A stretch of DNA of 64,000 nucleotides, from NCBI RefSeq assembly GCF_014642275.1, contig NZ_BMIM01000005.1:124001-188000 (forward strand). The letters run 5' to 3'. The stretch comes from Flavobacterium lutivivi. GTDB lineage: Bacteria > Bacteroidota > Bacteroidia > Flavobacteriales > Flavobacteriaceae. Numbering within the stretch: the stretch's first letter is position 1; every line of letters starts with the position of its first letter. Below are positions 27,733 to 36,882 of this stretch, in pieces. The notes under the pieces are model-generated. The model was given only the letters and a program-made list of their open reading frames with translations, had not been told where the DNA came from and searched no databases. The position numbers and the translations under genes were made by a program.

Positions 27733-28736
27733 TCTAAATCTTCTTCATTTAAAAAATCCCATTGCGATTTTTGTTTATTTAATTTTTTCCCAATTACTTT
27801 TTGAAAATCAGCAGCAGGAATTCCGAAGCCTTTTGGTTTTTTGCTTTCCAAATCATCGAAAGTAATTGTATGATTTACTGGCAAGTTTTTATTTACTGCC
27901 AATGATTTTTCAAATATCGATTTTAATTCATTAAACTTTTCGTTTTGATTTTTATTTATTGGACTTTCAAGAGCTTCGTGTATTTCAAAAACAGCCTCAG
28001 TAAGCTGCTTTGTTTCCTCAATCGTCAAGGAAGCAATAGCATCTGGTCCAAAAATATCACGATGAAAAACCACATGAAATTCCAAAATTTCTGCTCCCAA
28101 AGCCACAGCAGCAATTCCTGTAGAAATCTTTGCTGAATGATCTGAAAAACCTACCGAGACATTGTATCGCTCTTTTAGTTCATTTATTACATTCAATCCG
28201 AACTGTTCAGGTTTTGTTGGATAAGCTGTTGTACACTGAAGAATTGAAAAATCGACATTTTTACTTTTTAAAAAACTTACTGTCTTATCCAATTCATCAA
28301 AACTACTCATTCCAGATGAAATAATTATTGGTTTCCCTGTATGACAAATTTTTTCCAAAAGGAGCAAATTATTTACTTCACCTGAACCTATTTTATAGAT
28401 TTTAACTCCAATCTCTTCAAGCCAATCTACTGCTAAGTTACTGAAAGGAGAACAAATAAAATCTAAACCAACTTCGTCACAATGTTTTTTAATGCCTTTC
28501 CATTGCTCTAATGAAAACTCCATTCGTTTCCAATAATCAAATCGAGTATTATCTTCTTTAGAAAATTTTACCCTAAATGGCTCATGAACACTGCTTTCTG
28601 CTTCAGCAATATGCATTTGAAACTTGATGGCTTGAACACCAGTTTTTGCAACCGCATCAATATATGAATGGAGAATTCCCAAACTTCCTTCGTGAGCTTG
28701 AGCAATTTCGGCAATGAGATAGGGTTTTGTTTTCAT
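27729..28736 (-). CDS. neuB: N-acetylneuraminate/legionaminate synthase NeuB
   Basis: 335 residues from the ATG at 28736; an in-frame GTG at 28748 would add four residues. It condenses PEP with ManNAc or its 2,4-diacetamido analogue. The TIM barrel starts PYLIAEIAQAHEGSLGILHS, with IKFQ near 40, FICSPFSNLAVDWLEE, KIGSGEVNNLLLL, ILQCTTAYPT and VGFSDHSA. A C-terminal SAF (antifreeze-like) domain of about 60 residues (LAVNKNLPVNHTITFDDLES) is present. First gene of the neuB-neuC-methyltransferase-neuA set. Confidence 0.95.
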   Translation of the reverse strand: MKTKPYLIAEIAQAHEGSLGILHSYIDAVAKTGVQAIKFQMHIAEAESSVHEPFRVKFSKEDNTRFDYWKRMEFSLEQWKGIKKHCDEVGLDFICSPFSNLAVDWLEEIGVKIYKIGSGEVNNLLLLEKICHTGKPIIISSGMSSFDELDKTVSFLKSKNVDFSILQCTTAYPTKPEQFGLNVINELKERYNVSVGFSDHSAKISTGIAAVALGAEILEFHVVFHRDIFGPDAIASLTIEETKQLTEAVFEIHEALESPINKNQNEKFNELKSIFEKSLAVNKNLPVNHTITFDDLESKKPKGFGIPAADFQKVIGKKLNKQKSQWDFLNEEDLE

Positions 28737-28810
28737 AGTTTTTAACACAAAGTAAAAATAACCAATTTCATCTTATCTATAGACATTGTGCAATTTTCTT
28801 TAAAAATATT

Positions 28811-30052
28811 TCAGGCTTTGCTTATTGGAATAGAATTAAAAACTTGTTCCAGTCCTTTTTCATTACAGTAATCAACCAAATCATTTCTATTCAGATGGAA
28901 ATCCTCTGGGTTTGTTTTCCATTTGATGTATAATTGAGTTATTTTATCTTCAATATTTTGAATATCGTTAGCTTCTGACCAATAGGGATAATCGTTACCC
29001 AGAAGTCTTTTTACTTCACTGTAATATGGTCCAAGGACCAGAATAGGTTTGTTCACCTTAACACAGTTCGGAAATTTACCAGGAAGAAAAGGACTAATTT
29101 CTGAAATTGCTTCAAGAATAATATTCACTGCTGCTTCTTTTTCTATAGTTTGCACTCTATTGTATTCTATATAATCTTTAATGACAATGTTTGGATGATT
29201 CATAAAGTCTTTCAAATAATCTTTATGAAATGTATATTTTCCAACAAAATATAGTTTTGAATGTTGGATTGCCGTTGGGTTGTTCTTCAAAAAAGACATA
29301 AAGCCTTCAATCAAAAACTTAGGTTCTCGTTGGTCTAGTAAGTTACCTGCATGCAATAAAGAGAATTCATTTTTCTTGAAGAATTCTGGTAGTTCAGGTA
29401 AATTTTCTTCTGTTTTAATTTGATGTGGAAAAATATAGCTTTTATTTTCTACTTTAGGAAAATAGCTTTGCATCCAATCTTTGAGCATTTGACTAGGAAA
29501 GGCTAAAAATCTTGATTTTTCAACAATATTTTTCATTAATTTTTCCTTTGCCTTGTAACCACTTTCAACTTTATTAAATGGTCTTGGATAAAAATGATAT
29601 GGATAAGGATCATGAATATAGGATAACCAAATTGAATGTAATTCTGGAAACTTTAGCATGGCTCTATGCGTTCTAAAACTTGATCCTTTGCTGAGTGTAA
29701 TTATTAAATCTGGATTGAAATTTTTATGTTTTTTTATACCATTTGAAATGCTCTTTGAATCGTTTGAATGAGTAAATGAAAATCCAAATATTTTCTCTAA
29801 ATGATGATTATAGTAGAATTTTGTGTGTCTTTGGGTTATTCTAACAAATCTTGATAAGAAATAATTTAAAGACCATTTGTTTTCCTTAATCAATATAGTT
29901 TCAACTCCTTCGAGAATGATTTCCTTTTTTGAATAATGAAGTACTCTTAGTTGATGTCCTAATTTTTTTAAACTATAAATCAAAGCAACTCTTCCTTTGG
30001 ATGCGCTACTATCTTCTACGTTTATGGATTCAACAACTATAAGGATTTTCAT
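28811..30052 (-). CDS. GT-B-type glycosyltransferase
   Basis: 413 residues. The N-terminus MKILIVVESINVEDSSASKG and middle DLIITLSKGSSFRTHRAMLK and HDPYPYHFYPRPF suggest a GT4-like GT-B protein. The C-terminal half has FSLLHAGNLLDQREPKFLIE and EAAVNIILEAISEISPFLPG with the E-containing donor site, then GKFPNCVKVNKPILVLGP. The overall pattern is that of UDP-sugar glycosyltransferases in surface-glycan loci, but the exact family is uncertain. A -7 box lies at 30100. A 62-bp gap separates it from the neuB start region. Confidence 0.75.
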   Translation of the reverse strand: MKILIVVESINVEDSSASKGRVALIYSLKKLGHQLRVLHYSKKEIILEGVETILIKENKWSLNYFLSRFVRITQRHTKFYYNHHLEKIFGFSFTHSNDSKSISNGIKKHKNFNPDLIITLSKGSSFRTHRAMLKFPELHSIWLSYIHDPYPYHFYPRPFNKVESGYKAKEKLMKNIVEKSRFLAFPSQMLKDWMQSYFPKVENKSYIFPHQIKTEENLPELPEFFKKNEFSLLHAGNLLDQREPKFLIEGFMSFLKNNPTAIQHSKLYFVGKYTFHKDYLKDFMNHPNIVIKDYIEYNRVQTIEKEAAVNIILEAISEISPFLPGKFPNCVKVNKPILVLGPYYSEVKRLLGNDYPYWSEANDIQNIEDKITQLYIKWKTNPEDFHLNRNDLVDYCNEKGLEQVFNSIPISKA

Positions 30053-30099
30053 TTTTTTAGCTTTGATTTAATCTTTTCTTTTCATCAAAATACTATTTT

Positions 30100-30107
30100 C
30101 AAAAATA
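30100..30107 (-). promoter_or_regulatory. Possible internal -7 promoter box before the GT gene at 28811
   Basis: The minus strand reads TATTTTTG, 47 bases before the start at 30052, in the 65-base gap between two operonic genes. A chance match is possible in such AT-rich sequence. Confidence 0.35.
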
Positions 30108-30117
30108 GGAAAAAGAA

Positions 30118-31017
30118 TTAATTTTTTGGCTCCCAAAATATCTTTGGTTCAGTTAAGTTCTTGTAGGCTTCAAACTTAGATTTTGAAAAGCTATTTCTGT
30201 TTTTAATTATTTGTGAAGTGTTAATTAATAAATCAATTTTGGCAAGAATTAAAGGTTTCAAAACTTTAAAATCTCCTTTTAGAACCTTCTTGAATTGCAT
30301 AACATTTGAATAAATAAACACTTTTACAGCATTCATGAAAGGATAAAACATAAAAATATTATACCAATCTGCTCGTAGTGCTCTTCTATATCTAAAAGAA
30401 AAATCTTTATTGGTTTGTGTTCTTTTTTTCAACTCTACTCTGTGCTGTACAAGTATCGAAGGAAGATATTGTATTTTCCAATTGTTTTTAATTAACTCCA
30501 AGGAAGCATAGTTTTCCTCTCCATAAAATTCAAACCATTCTGGGTAATTAGGAATTTCGTGCCATGCCTTCATTCTCCATGCATGACCACAACCAACAAA
30601 TGATTTTACATTTTCAACCAAATCATTTGAAACAACTGAATCTGGAATAGATTTACTCCAAAAAATTCTAAACGCAATTACTCCACAATCTTCGTTTGCT
30701 ACAAAATGATTTTCTATTGTTTCCAGTACATTTGAAGAAAGAAAATGTGCATCATCATCAAGAGAAATAGCGACATCTGCATCAGTAGTGTTCAACATTT
30801 TATTTCTGCAAAAAATATACCCCTTTGAAATATCGTTTCTATAAAGTTTGATTTTTGGAAAATTTTGAATAACCCATTTACTTGTATCATCTGAAGAACC
30901 GTCATCAAAAATGATACATTCAACATTTGGTTTCTCTATTAACGACTGGATGTTTTGTAAAGTAATTTTTAAATCTTCAACTCTATTTTTTGTTGAAATG
31001 AGAACGCTAAATTTCAT
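30118..31017 (-). CDS. Glycosyltransferase family 2
   Basis: 299 residues. GT-A motifs: FSVLISTKNRVEDLKITLQN, CIIFDDGSSDDTSKWV, ISLDDDAHFLSSN (metal site near 90) and WFEFYGEENYASLELIKN (catalytic GEE region near 170). The C-terminus is basic with hydrophobic patches. It lies 11 bases downstream of the ABC flippase gene, so it is probably co-transcribed with it. Confidence 0.9.
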   Translation of the reverse strand: MKFSVLISTKNRVEDLKITLQNIQSLIEKPNVECIIFDDGSSDDTSKWVIQNFPKIKLYRNDISKGYIFCRNKMLNTTDADVAISLDDDAHFLSSNVLETIENHFVANEDCGVIAFRIFWSKSIPDSVVSNDLVENVKSFVGCGHAWRMKAWHEIPNYPEWFEFYGEENYASLELIKNNWKIQYLPSILVQHRVELKKRTQTNKDFSFRYRRALRADWYNIFMFYPFMNAVKVFIYSNVMQFKKVLKGDFKVLKPLILAKIDLLINTSQIIKNRNSFSKSKFEAYKNLTEPKIFWEPKN

Positions 31018-31028
31018 GTTGATGAAGA

Positions 31029-32828
31029 TTATATTTCTTGGAGAGCAACCATTGATGCAAACATTTCAGATTTAATACACAATTCATCGAAAGTTCCACT
31101 GGCTTCAATTTTACCATCTTTCAACAATAATATTGCATCTGCTTTTTTAACTGTTGATAGTCTGTGAGCAATTATAATTACTGTCATTGAACCTTTTATA
31201 GCTTCAATATTTTCTTGTATCAACTTTTCTGTATGCGAATCAAGTGCTGATGTTGCTTCGTCTAAAATTAATATTTCTGTTTGCTTGAATAATTCCCTAG
31301 CAATTGAAAGCCTTTGTCTTTGTCCACCAGACATCACCACTCCATGATCACCAAGTATTATATCTTCGTTTTCATTTGATTTTTTTACAAAATCGTTTAA
31401 TCCAACTTTATCCAAAACTTGATTAAATCTTTCTAAATTCTCTTGGTTTTTTTCAGACCAAAACGTGACATTATTATAAAGTGTATCATTAAAAACTACA
31501 GTTTCTTGAGATATTAGTCCAATCCTATTTCTATAAGAGTTTAGATTGTAATCAAAAATATTTACTCCATCAATAGTAATAGTTCCTTCATTTGGTTTTA
31601 ATAGACCAGTAACAAGGTTTGAAATAGTTGTTTTCCCTGAACCACTTTTCCCTACAATTGCAATAGTTGAGTTTTTCTTGAGTTCATAGGTGAAATTTTC
31701 AACCACATTAATTCCATGTTTGTAATGAAAAGAGACGTTTTTAAACTCTAATGAATTTTCAAAACCATTGAATTCTTTTCCTGAAACTTGCTCAACATTT
31801 GACTTTAATTCACTCTCAAAATCTTCTATTAATTTTACTGAACCAGCATATTTCAAATAAGCTGTCCAACTAAGCTGAACATTCATAAAGCTATTAAATG
31901 CTCTGTAAAAAAACATTAAACTTGGTAAAACAGCACTCAATGTTCCTTTAAAAACATTTACTTGAATAAAAATTGCTAATGCCAAAAAGAAAATTACAAT
32001 GGGTTCACGAGTAGATAAAACTCTAGCCGAAATTTTGTTTAATTTTAGTTGTTGGTGTTCTATCCCTGTTGCTGATTCCTTGAGCTTAGCTGAATATTTA
32101 TCAACAGCGGCAGTAGATTTCAAATACTTGAAGTTGTTGGTAAATTGCATCAACAAGCTTGAAAGATTGCTGTTTTTTTGAGCAATCGAATAGGAAATAA
32201 TTTTTGAATTATTATAAATTTTATTAAAGAAGACTTTAGATAAAACTGCTCCAAGGATTACAATAAGTGTAAACTTAGTGTTTGATAAAAAAGACATCGT
32301 AATGTACACCAAAATAAAAATAGTGTTTTGCACAACACTTATATAATGAGTATATGCACTGTTGATATTAACAACTTCTGTCGTTATTGAGTTTTGTATT
32401 TTTCCGAGATCAATTTTAATAAACTTATTATACTCAAGAGAGCTTATAAGGTAAATAAATTTTATTCGAAGTTTTTTTATGAAGAATGAATTTGCATAAG
32501 CACGATAATACACATCGGCATATCTAAATACTGCTTTGATTATAAAAAATGATAGCATAATTACCAAAACGCTGTTTACAGAGATTGGTAATTCTAGGTA
32601 ATTTAAAACATCTTGAAAATGCTGAGTTAGACTACTCTTTTTTGATGAACTAGCTTCTGTAGCTATTTCAAAAAGAGGTATAAAAACAGATAAACTTAGT
32701 GCATCAAAAAGGCTGACAAAAAAGCTTATAAGAATTACATACAAAAACCTTGCTCTAAGATAACTGTAAAAAAAAGCTACTTGCTTAAAATTTGACTTTA
32801 CAAACTCTTTGAGTTTTGATTTTATCAT
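31029..32828 (-). CDS. ABC transporter permease-ATPase fusion, PglK/MsbA-like flippase
   Basis: 599 residues. About six membrane helices occupy residues 20-320; the ATPase domain has Walker A GKSGSGKTTISNLVTGLL, the Q-loop LISQETVVFND, signature MSGGQRQRLSIARELF and Walker B ILILDEATSALDS, with the His switch IIAHRLSTVKKADAIL. Half-transporters of this type dimerise and flip lipid-linked glycans (PglK) or lipid A (MsbA). As first gene of locus B, which has no Wzx, it most likely flips the locus B lipid-linked glycan. That assignment is inferred from position. Confidence 0.85.
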   Translation of the reverse strand: MIKSKLKEFVKSNFKQVAFFYSYLRARFLYVILISFFVSLFDALSLSVFIPLFEIATEASSSKKSSLTQHFQDVLNYLELPISVNSVLVIMLSFFIIKAVFRYADVYYRAYANSFFIKKLRIKFIYLISSLEYNKFIKIDLGKIQNSITTEVVNINSAYTHYISVVQNTIFILVYITMSFLSNTKFTLIVILGAVLSKVFFNKIYNNSKIISYSIAQKNSNLSSLLMQFTNNFKYLKSTAAVDKYSAKLKESATGIEHQQLKLNKISARVLSTREPIVIFFLALAIFIQVNVFKGTLSAVLPSLMFFYRAFNSFMNVQLSWTAYLKYAGSVKLIEDFESELKSNVEQVSGKEFNGFENSLEFKNVSFHYKHGINVVENFTYELKKNSTIAIVGKSGSGKTTISNLVTGLLKPNEGTITIDGVNIFDYNLNSYRNRIGLISQETVVFNDTLYNNVTFWSEKNQENLERFNQVLDKVGLNDFVKKSNENEDIILGDHGVVMSGGQRQRLSIARELFKQTEILILDEATSALDSHTEKLIQENIEAIKGSMTVIIIAHRLSTVKKADAILLLKDGKIEASGTFDELCIKSEMFASMVALQEI

Positions 32829-32872
32829 ATCAACCTTGAAAATAAATTGAAGAAACGCTTATTGAAGCGGTT

Positions 32873-32880
32873 CAAAATTA
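32873..32880 (-). promoter_or_regulatory. -7 promoter box for locus B
   Basis: The minus strand reads TAATTTTG, matching TAnnTTTG, 44 bases before the ABC transporter start. It lies in the 112-base divergent gap with the cpsB-like gene. A stem-loop of 9 bp with one mismatch (32852-32873) abuts it. Confidence 0.45.
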
Positions 32881-32915
32881 AGAAAAGAAAAAGAAACGAT
32901 GTGAAATAAATAGAT

Positions 32916-32923
32916 TATTTTTG
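32916..32923 (+). promoter_or_regulatory. -7 promoter box for the CpsB-like phosphatase gene
   Basis: TATTTTTG matches TAnnTTTG, 17 bases before the TTG start at 32941. The very short leader supports the TTG start. Confidence 0.5.
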
Positions 32924-32940
32924 CAAAAAATAAGCATCAA

Positions 32941-33678
32941 TTGTTCTTTTTTAAGTCAAAAAAACCAATTTTAAAAGATTTGATACCACAAAATTATGTG
33001 GATATCCATTCTCACCTTATTCCTAGCATTGATGATGGTTCAAAATCAATGGACGAAACATTTTCAATGATTAATCAACTTCAAGAAATTGGCTTCAAAG
33101 AATTTATAACTACTCCTCATATTTACACAAGTGTGTGGAATAATACCGAAGAAGTTATTAAAAATAAAATTGATGAAGTGAATGGTTTTCTTAAAGAACA
33201 GAGTAAAAACATTTGCATCAATGCTGCTGCTGAATACATGTTGGATTCTTTTTTCTTACAACGTCTTGAAAACGAAAAACTACTTACATTAAAAGATCAA
33301 TATTTATTAATAGAAATATCTTATTTGAATGCTCCTATTCAATTATATGATATAATTTTTCAAATTCAGCTAGCAGGATACACTCCTGTTTTGGCTCATC
33401 CTGAACGTTATGGTTTTTATCATAATAATTTCAAAGAGTATGAGAAATTAAAAAAATCAGGTTGCCTATTTCAGATGAACTTGCTTTCTTCTGTTGATTA
33501 TTATGGGAAAAACGTAACCATTTGCGCTGATAAATTACTGAAAAACAATTTTATAGATTTTGTTGGCAGTGACATACACCATCAAAAACATATAGATTCG
33601 TTTTCAAAAAAAATAGATATAAAAAATGTTGATGCTTTAGAAAAAGCAATGAAGAACAACCTATTGTTTCTTTCTTAA
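32941..33678 (+). CDS. CpsB/YwqE-type tyrosine-protein phosphatase (PHP fold)
   Basis: 245 residues from TTG; no nearby ATG fits. The PHP metal sites are visible: YVDIHSHLIPSIDDGSKSMD near 20, TTPHIY near 57, then HPERYGFYH and VGSDIHH near 225. These metal-dependent phosphatases dephosphorylate the tyrosine tail of Wzc-type kinases, controlling chain length and export. Its 3' end overlaps the wzc 3' end by 18 bases, convergently. It is the only plus-strand gene between 11.1 and 64 kb. Confidence 0.9.
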   Translation: MFFFKSKKPILKDLIPQNYVDIHSHLIPSIDDGSKSMDETFSMINQLQEIGFKEFITTPHIYTSVWNNTEEVIKNKIDEVNGFLKEQSKNICINAAAEYMLDSFFLQRLENEKLLTLKDQYLLIEISYLNAPIQLYDIIFQIQLAGYTPVLAHPERYGFYHNNFKEYEKLKKSGCLFQMNLLSSVDYYGKNVTICADKLLKNNFIDFVGSDIHHQKHIDSFSKKIDIKNVDALEKAMKNNLLFLS

Positions 33679-36072
33679 CTTATCTTTCCATGAAGCTTTT
33701 TTAGGCTCATTGTCTGAATCTGCTCCATAACCGTAACCGTATCCATAACCATAACCATACGCATAGCCATAACCATAGCCATAAGTTCTTCTCCAAACTG
33801 TATCATTGAGCAACACAGCCATGTTTGGCAATTTCTTTTCGGTATAAAAACTATCTGCAACTCTAAGCAAACGCTTATCTAAATAATTTGCACGCATTAC
33901 ATAAATGAATGCATCGGCAAATTTTGCTACCAATAAAGTATCTGTAACAAGGCTCACTGGAGCTGTATCAACAATGACATAGTCATACTCTTGCTTGAAT
34001 TTATCGAACAAGGTTTTTAGTTTAGGACTCATCAACAAATCTGCTGGATTTGGAGGGATAACTCCCGAAGGAAGAACATAATAATTATCGAAATTATCCA
34101 ACTTAACTATGTAATCATCGATATTTTCATTTTGTTTAGAAAGATAATTTGTTAATCCTTTTGATGGGATATTTACATATTGATCAATCTTTGGATTACG
34201 CACATCAAGTCCTACTAATAGAACTCTTTTTCCTGATAATGCAATGGTACTCGCCAAGTTAATTGCTACAAATGTTTTCCCTTCTTTTGGCAAAGTTGAA
34301 GTAACAAAAATTGTTTTTGCAACACCATCGGAAACATTATTGAGCATAAACTCTAAATTTGTTCTCACAATTCTAATTGCTTCAGCTGAACTCGAACGAC
34401 TACTTGCGTTTATAATTTCATCTTGAGTGAATGATTTTGGTATATCGCCAAGGAAAGGGATATTTGTTTTACTTTCTATATCTTGTCTATTCTTAATTTT
34501 TGTATCTAATAGATCTTTTATAAAAATTACTAGAAATGGGATAATAAAACCCGCTGCCAATGCAGCAAGAAGAATGAACATTTTATTTGGTGAAACAGGA
34601 GATTTACTTCCTTTGGCATAGTCAACAATTTTTGCATTTGGTGCTGCTACTGCCAATGAAATACCTATTTCCTCACGTTTTTGAATCAAATATAGATAGA
34701 GAGATTGCTTGATTTGTTGCTGACGCATAATATTGTTCAACTCTCTAGACTGTTTCGGTATTTGAGAAATCTTATTGTTTAATGACTGCTCTTGATTTTT
34801 TAAATCATTGCGTTTTATTTTTAAACTTTCTAAAAGTCTATACAAACTCTCTTTTATATTTCTTCTTGTGTCGCTTATTTGACTATTTAAAGAAATTATT
34901 ATTTCATTTTTTACTGTTGCAGAAGTTAAAACTCGATTTCTTTTAGTAATTAATTCATTAAACTGAATTATCATCATCGAAGCATTACTGTCTGAAGGAA
35001 TAATATTGCTTGGAATTATATCATCAACCGCAGAATTGTTGAGATAAGTAATCATTGAATTGATAACTCTAATTTGTGTTTCGGTTTCAATTAGATTTTT
35101 TTCGAATGAAGCTGAGTTCTCAGCATATAAATTAGCATCTTCAGTAATTTCTGTAATTCTGTTATTAGTTTTATAAACTTCACCTTCTTTTTCTACATCA
35201 CCTAAATCTTGCGTTAAATACTTTAAACGCTCATCAATAAAATCCTGTGTATTCTTTGAAACAATATTTTTGTCATCAATAGCATCTTGATTATAAACTT
35301 CAACTACCTTATTGAGAAAATCTTCTGCTTTTTCTTCAACAGGATCAACAATAGAAAGTTCAACTACACTTGAATTTTTACTGATAGGTGCTACTGATAG
35401 TTTTGACAAATACCCTTGAACTACGTTATCCAAAGGCATAATAGTAACGTTTATTAAAAAACTTTTGTCAACAATTTTTGTTGCTAGCGGTTTTTTACTA
35501 ACAACCGCTTTTCCATCGGGTAAATTGATTATTTGTCCATATTTAAAAACTCCAACTGAATTGTTACTTCCTTTAAAAAGTTGAAAAGTACTTTCTGTTT
35601 GCGATTTAACTGTATAAAAATTTGATTTTTTGTAGAATAAATCATTTGTATCAAAAAAAGAAATTTCTATAGGACTATCTTTGTATAACTCAACATTCTT
35701 AACTCTTCCTTCAGCTGAATATTTAATATTGAAATTAAGTTTTTTTATGGCTTTTTCAACAATGTTTCTAGACTTGATAATCTCTATTTCATTGTCCACA
35801 TTATTTTTCATGTTTTTAATAATGCCTAATTCAGAAAAAGCTGTTAGTTCAGACTGAACATTTCCTTTTCTTTCATCTCTAACAAGTATCGTAGCCTTAG
35901 CATTATAGAGTGGAACAGTATACCTTAAATACAGAAAAGCAATAATTATACTTATAAATACAGACAACACAAACCACTTCCAATTAACAAAGTATTTATC
36001 TAACTGTTCTCTTAGATTTAAGCTTTCATCAAAAGATACCGTTTTATTTTTTAGTGATGAATGTTCTTCCAT
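33661..36072 (-). CDS. wzc: Wzc-type polysaccharide co-polymerase and tyrosine autokinase
   Basis: 803 residues. Wzz domain with a first helix near 33-52, long periplasmic coiled regions (about 240-480) and a second helix near 505-525 (FILLAALAAGFIIPFLVIFI). A cytoplasmic BY-kinase has Walker A TLPKEGKTFVAINLA, A' LLVGLDVRNP and Walker B YDYVIVDTAPVSLV. The tail holds ten Tyr in a YG-rich run (codons 33724-33783), the autophosphorylation cluster. It controls polysaccharide length and export with Wza. It starts one base after the wza stop, and its end overlaps the phosphatase gene. Confidence 0.95.
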   Translation of the reverse strand: MEEHSSLKNKTVSFDESLNLREQLDKYFVNWKWFVLSVFISIIIAFLYLRYTVPLYNAKATILVRDERKGNVQSELTAFSELGIIKNMKNNVDNEIEIIKSRNIVEKAIKKLNFNIKYSAEGRVKNVELYKDSPIEISFFDTNDLFYKKSNFYTVKSQTESTFQLFKGSNNSVGVFKYGQIINLPDGKAVVSKKPLATKIVDKSFLINVTIMPLDNVVQGYLSKLSVAPISKNSSVVELSIVDPVEEKAEDFLNKVVEVYNQDAIDDKNIVSKNTQDFIDERLKYLTQDLGDVEKEGEVYKTNNRITEITEDANLYAENSASFEKNLIETETQIRVINSMITYLNNSAVDDIIPSNIIPSDSNASMMIIQFNELITKRNRVLTSATVKNEIIISLNSQISDTRRNIKESLYRLLESLKIKRNDLKNQEQSLNNKISQIPKQSRELNNIMRQQQIKQSLYLYLIQKREEIGISLAVAAPNAKIVDYAKGSKSPVSPNKMFILLAALAAGFIIPFLVIFIKDLLDTKIKNRQDIESKTNIPFLGDIPKSFTQDEIINASSRSSSAEAIRIVRTNLEFMLNNVSDGVAKTIFVTSTLPKEGKTFVAINLASTIALSGKRVLLVGLDVRNPKIDQYVNIPSKGLTNYLSKQNENIDDYIVKLDNFDNYYVLPSGVIPPNPADLLMSPKLKTLFDKFKQEYDYVIVDTAPVSLVTDTLLVAKFADAFIYVMRANYLDKRLLRVADSFYTEKKLPNMAVLLNDTVWRRTYGYGYGYAYGYGYGYGYGYGADSDNEPKKASWKDKLRKKQ
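33724..33783 (-). repeat. Tandem TATGGN-type hexanucleotide repeat encoding the Tyr-Gly tail of Wzc
   Basis: Sixty bases give twenty codons: ten Tyr alternating with nine Gly and one Ala. The units vary among TATGGT, TATGGC, TATGGA and TACGGT. A change of one unit would keep frame and change the number of phosphorylatable tyrosines. Confidence 0.9.
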
Positions 36073-36073
36073 A

Positions 36074-36838
36074 TTATCTTGTCAAGATTATTGCAATTGT
36101 TGTCAAAAGTGATAAAGCAGATAACGTTATTGTTATGTTTGGACCAATAATAGACGAATTAATTCTCGTGTTATTGGGTTGTACTAACACAACATCGTTT
36201 TGTATTAAATAGTAATTTGGAGAATTAATAAAATCAGCTTTTGTAATATCAACCCTGTTGTATTCTTTTTTGCCATTGATTTCTCTAATTAAAAGGATGT
36301 TATTTCTTTTTCCGTAAATAGTTAAATCGCCAGCTTGACTTAATGCTTCTAAAAGAGTTATTCTTTCGCTGTTAACTTTATATGTTCCTGGTTTATTAAC
36401 CTCTCCTAAAACAGAAAATTTAAAATTTAAAATTCTTAAGTTTACAGAAGGTTCTATAATGTATTCACTAACTTTTTGTTCTAGTAATTTAACAGCTTCA
36501 GTTCTAGTCAATCCATCTAATTTGATTTTGCCGATGACAGGAAAATCAATTTCACCATTGATGTTCACTAAATATGTTTTAATCCCATCCTGATTTTCGT
36601 TAATTTGGTAATTGCCTTGAATAGCTGGCATATTAAAAGGAACTGTAGCCTCTGGTTGTTTTCCGGAAACAATAATACTCAACAAATCATCTTTTTGAAT
36701 TCTTGGTTCGTAACTAAAATTATCTGTCTTTGCTAAACCATCAACATTTTGTAAATAGATGACATCTTTTTTTGACGCACAAGAGGTTATTACAACTGAA
36801 ACAATAAGAAAATATAGAATCTTTATATCAAATTTCAT
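36074..36838 (-). CDS. wza: Polysaccharide export outer-membrane lipoprotein Wza
   Basis: 254 residues. The lipoprotein signal peptide ends VITSC (Cys20). The Poly_export domain has DDLLSIIVSGKQPEATVPFN and GEIDFPVIGKIKLDGLTRTE (near 95-125), and a SLBB-type domain begins FSVLGEVNKPGTYKV with LTIYGKRNNILLIR. A C-terminal membrane helix (ITITLSALSLLTTIAIIL) fits the Wza transmembrane segment. It forms the outer-membrane export channel. wzc follows one base later. Confidence 0.94.
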   Translation of the reverse strand: MKFDIKILYFLIVSVVITSCASKKDVIYLQNVDGLAKTDNFSYEPRIQKDDLLSIIVSGKQPEATVPFNMPAIQGNYQINENQDGIKTYLVNINGEIDFPVIGKIKLDGLTRTEAVKLLEQKVSEYIIEPSVNLRILNFKFSVLGEVNKPGTYKVNSERITLLEALSQAGDLTIYGKRNNILLIREINGKKEYNRVDITKADFINSPNYYLIQNDVVLVQPNNTRINSSIIGPNITITLSALSLLTTIAIILTR

Positions 36839-36856
36839 ATAGAAAAATTAGGAAAA

Positions 36857-36864
36857 CAAAAGTA
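36857..36864 (-). promoter_or_regulatory. -7 promoter box for wza-wzc
   Basis: The minus strand reads TACTTTTG, matching TAnnTTTG, 18 bases before the wza start in a 44-base gap. Confidence 0.45.
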
Positions 36865-36882
36865 ATAAAAACAAATGAAATA

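Noticed and set aside
32852-32873. Stem-loop upstream of the ABC flippase as a riboswitch or attenuator
   Set aside because: It is only nine pairs with a mismatch, overlaps the predicted -7 box and the expected transcription start, and has no conserved riboswitch core.
33724-33783. CRISPR-like or minisatellite array outside a gene
   Set aside because: The repeats are 6 bases long, in frame, and encode the tyrosine tail of Wzc, so they are coding repeats.
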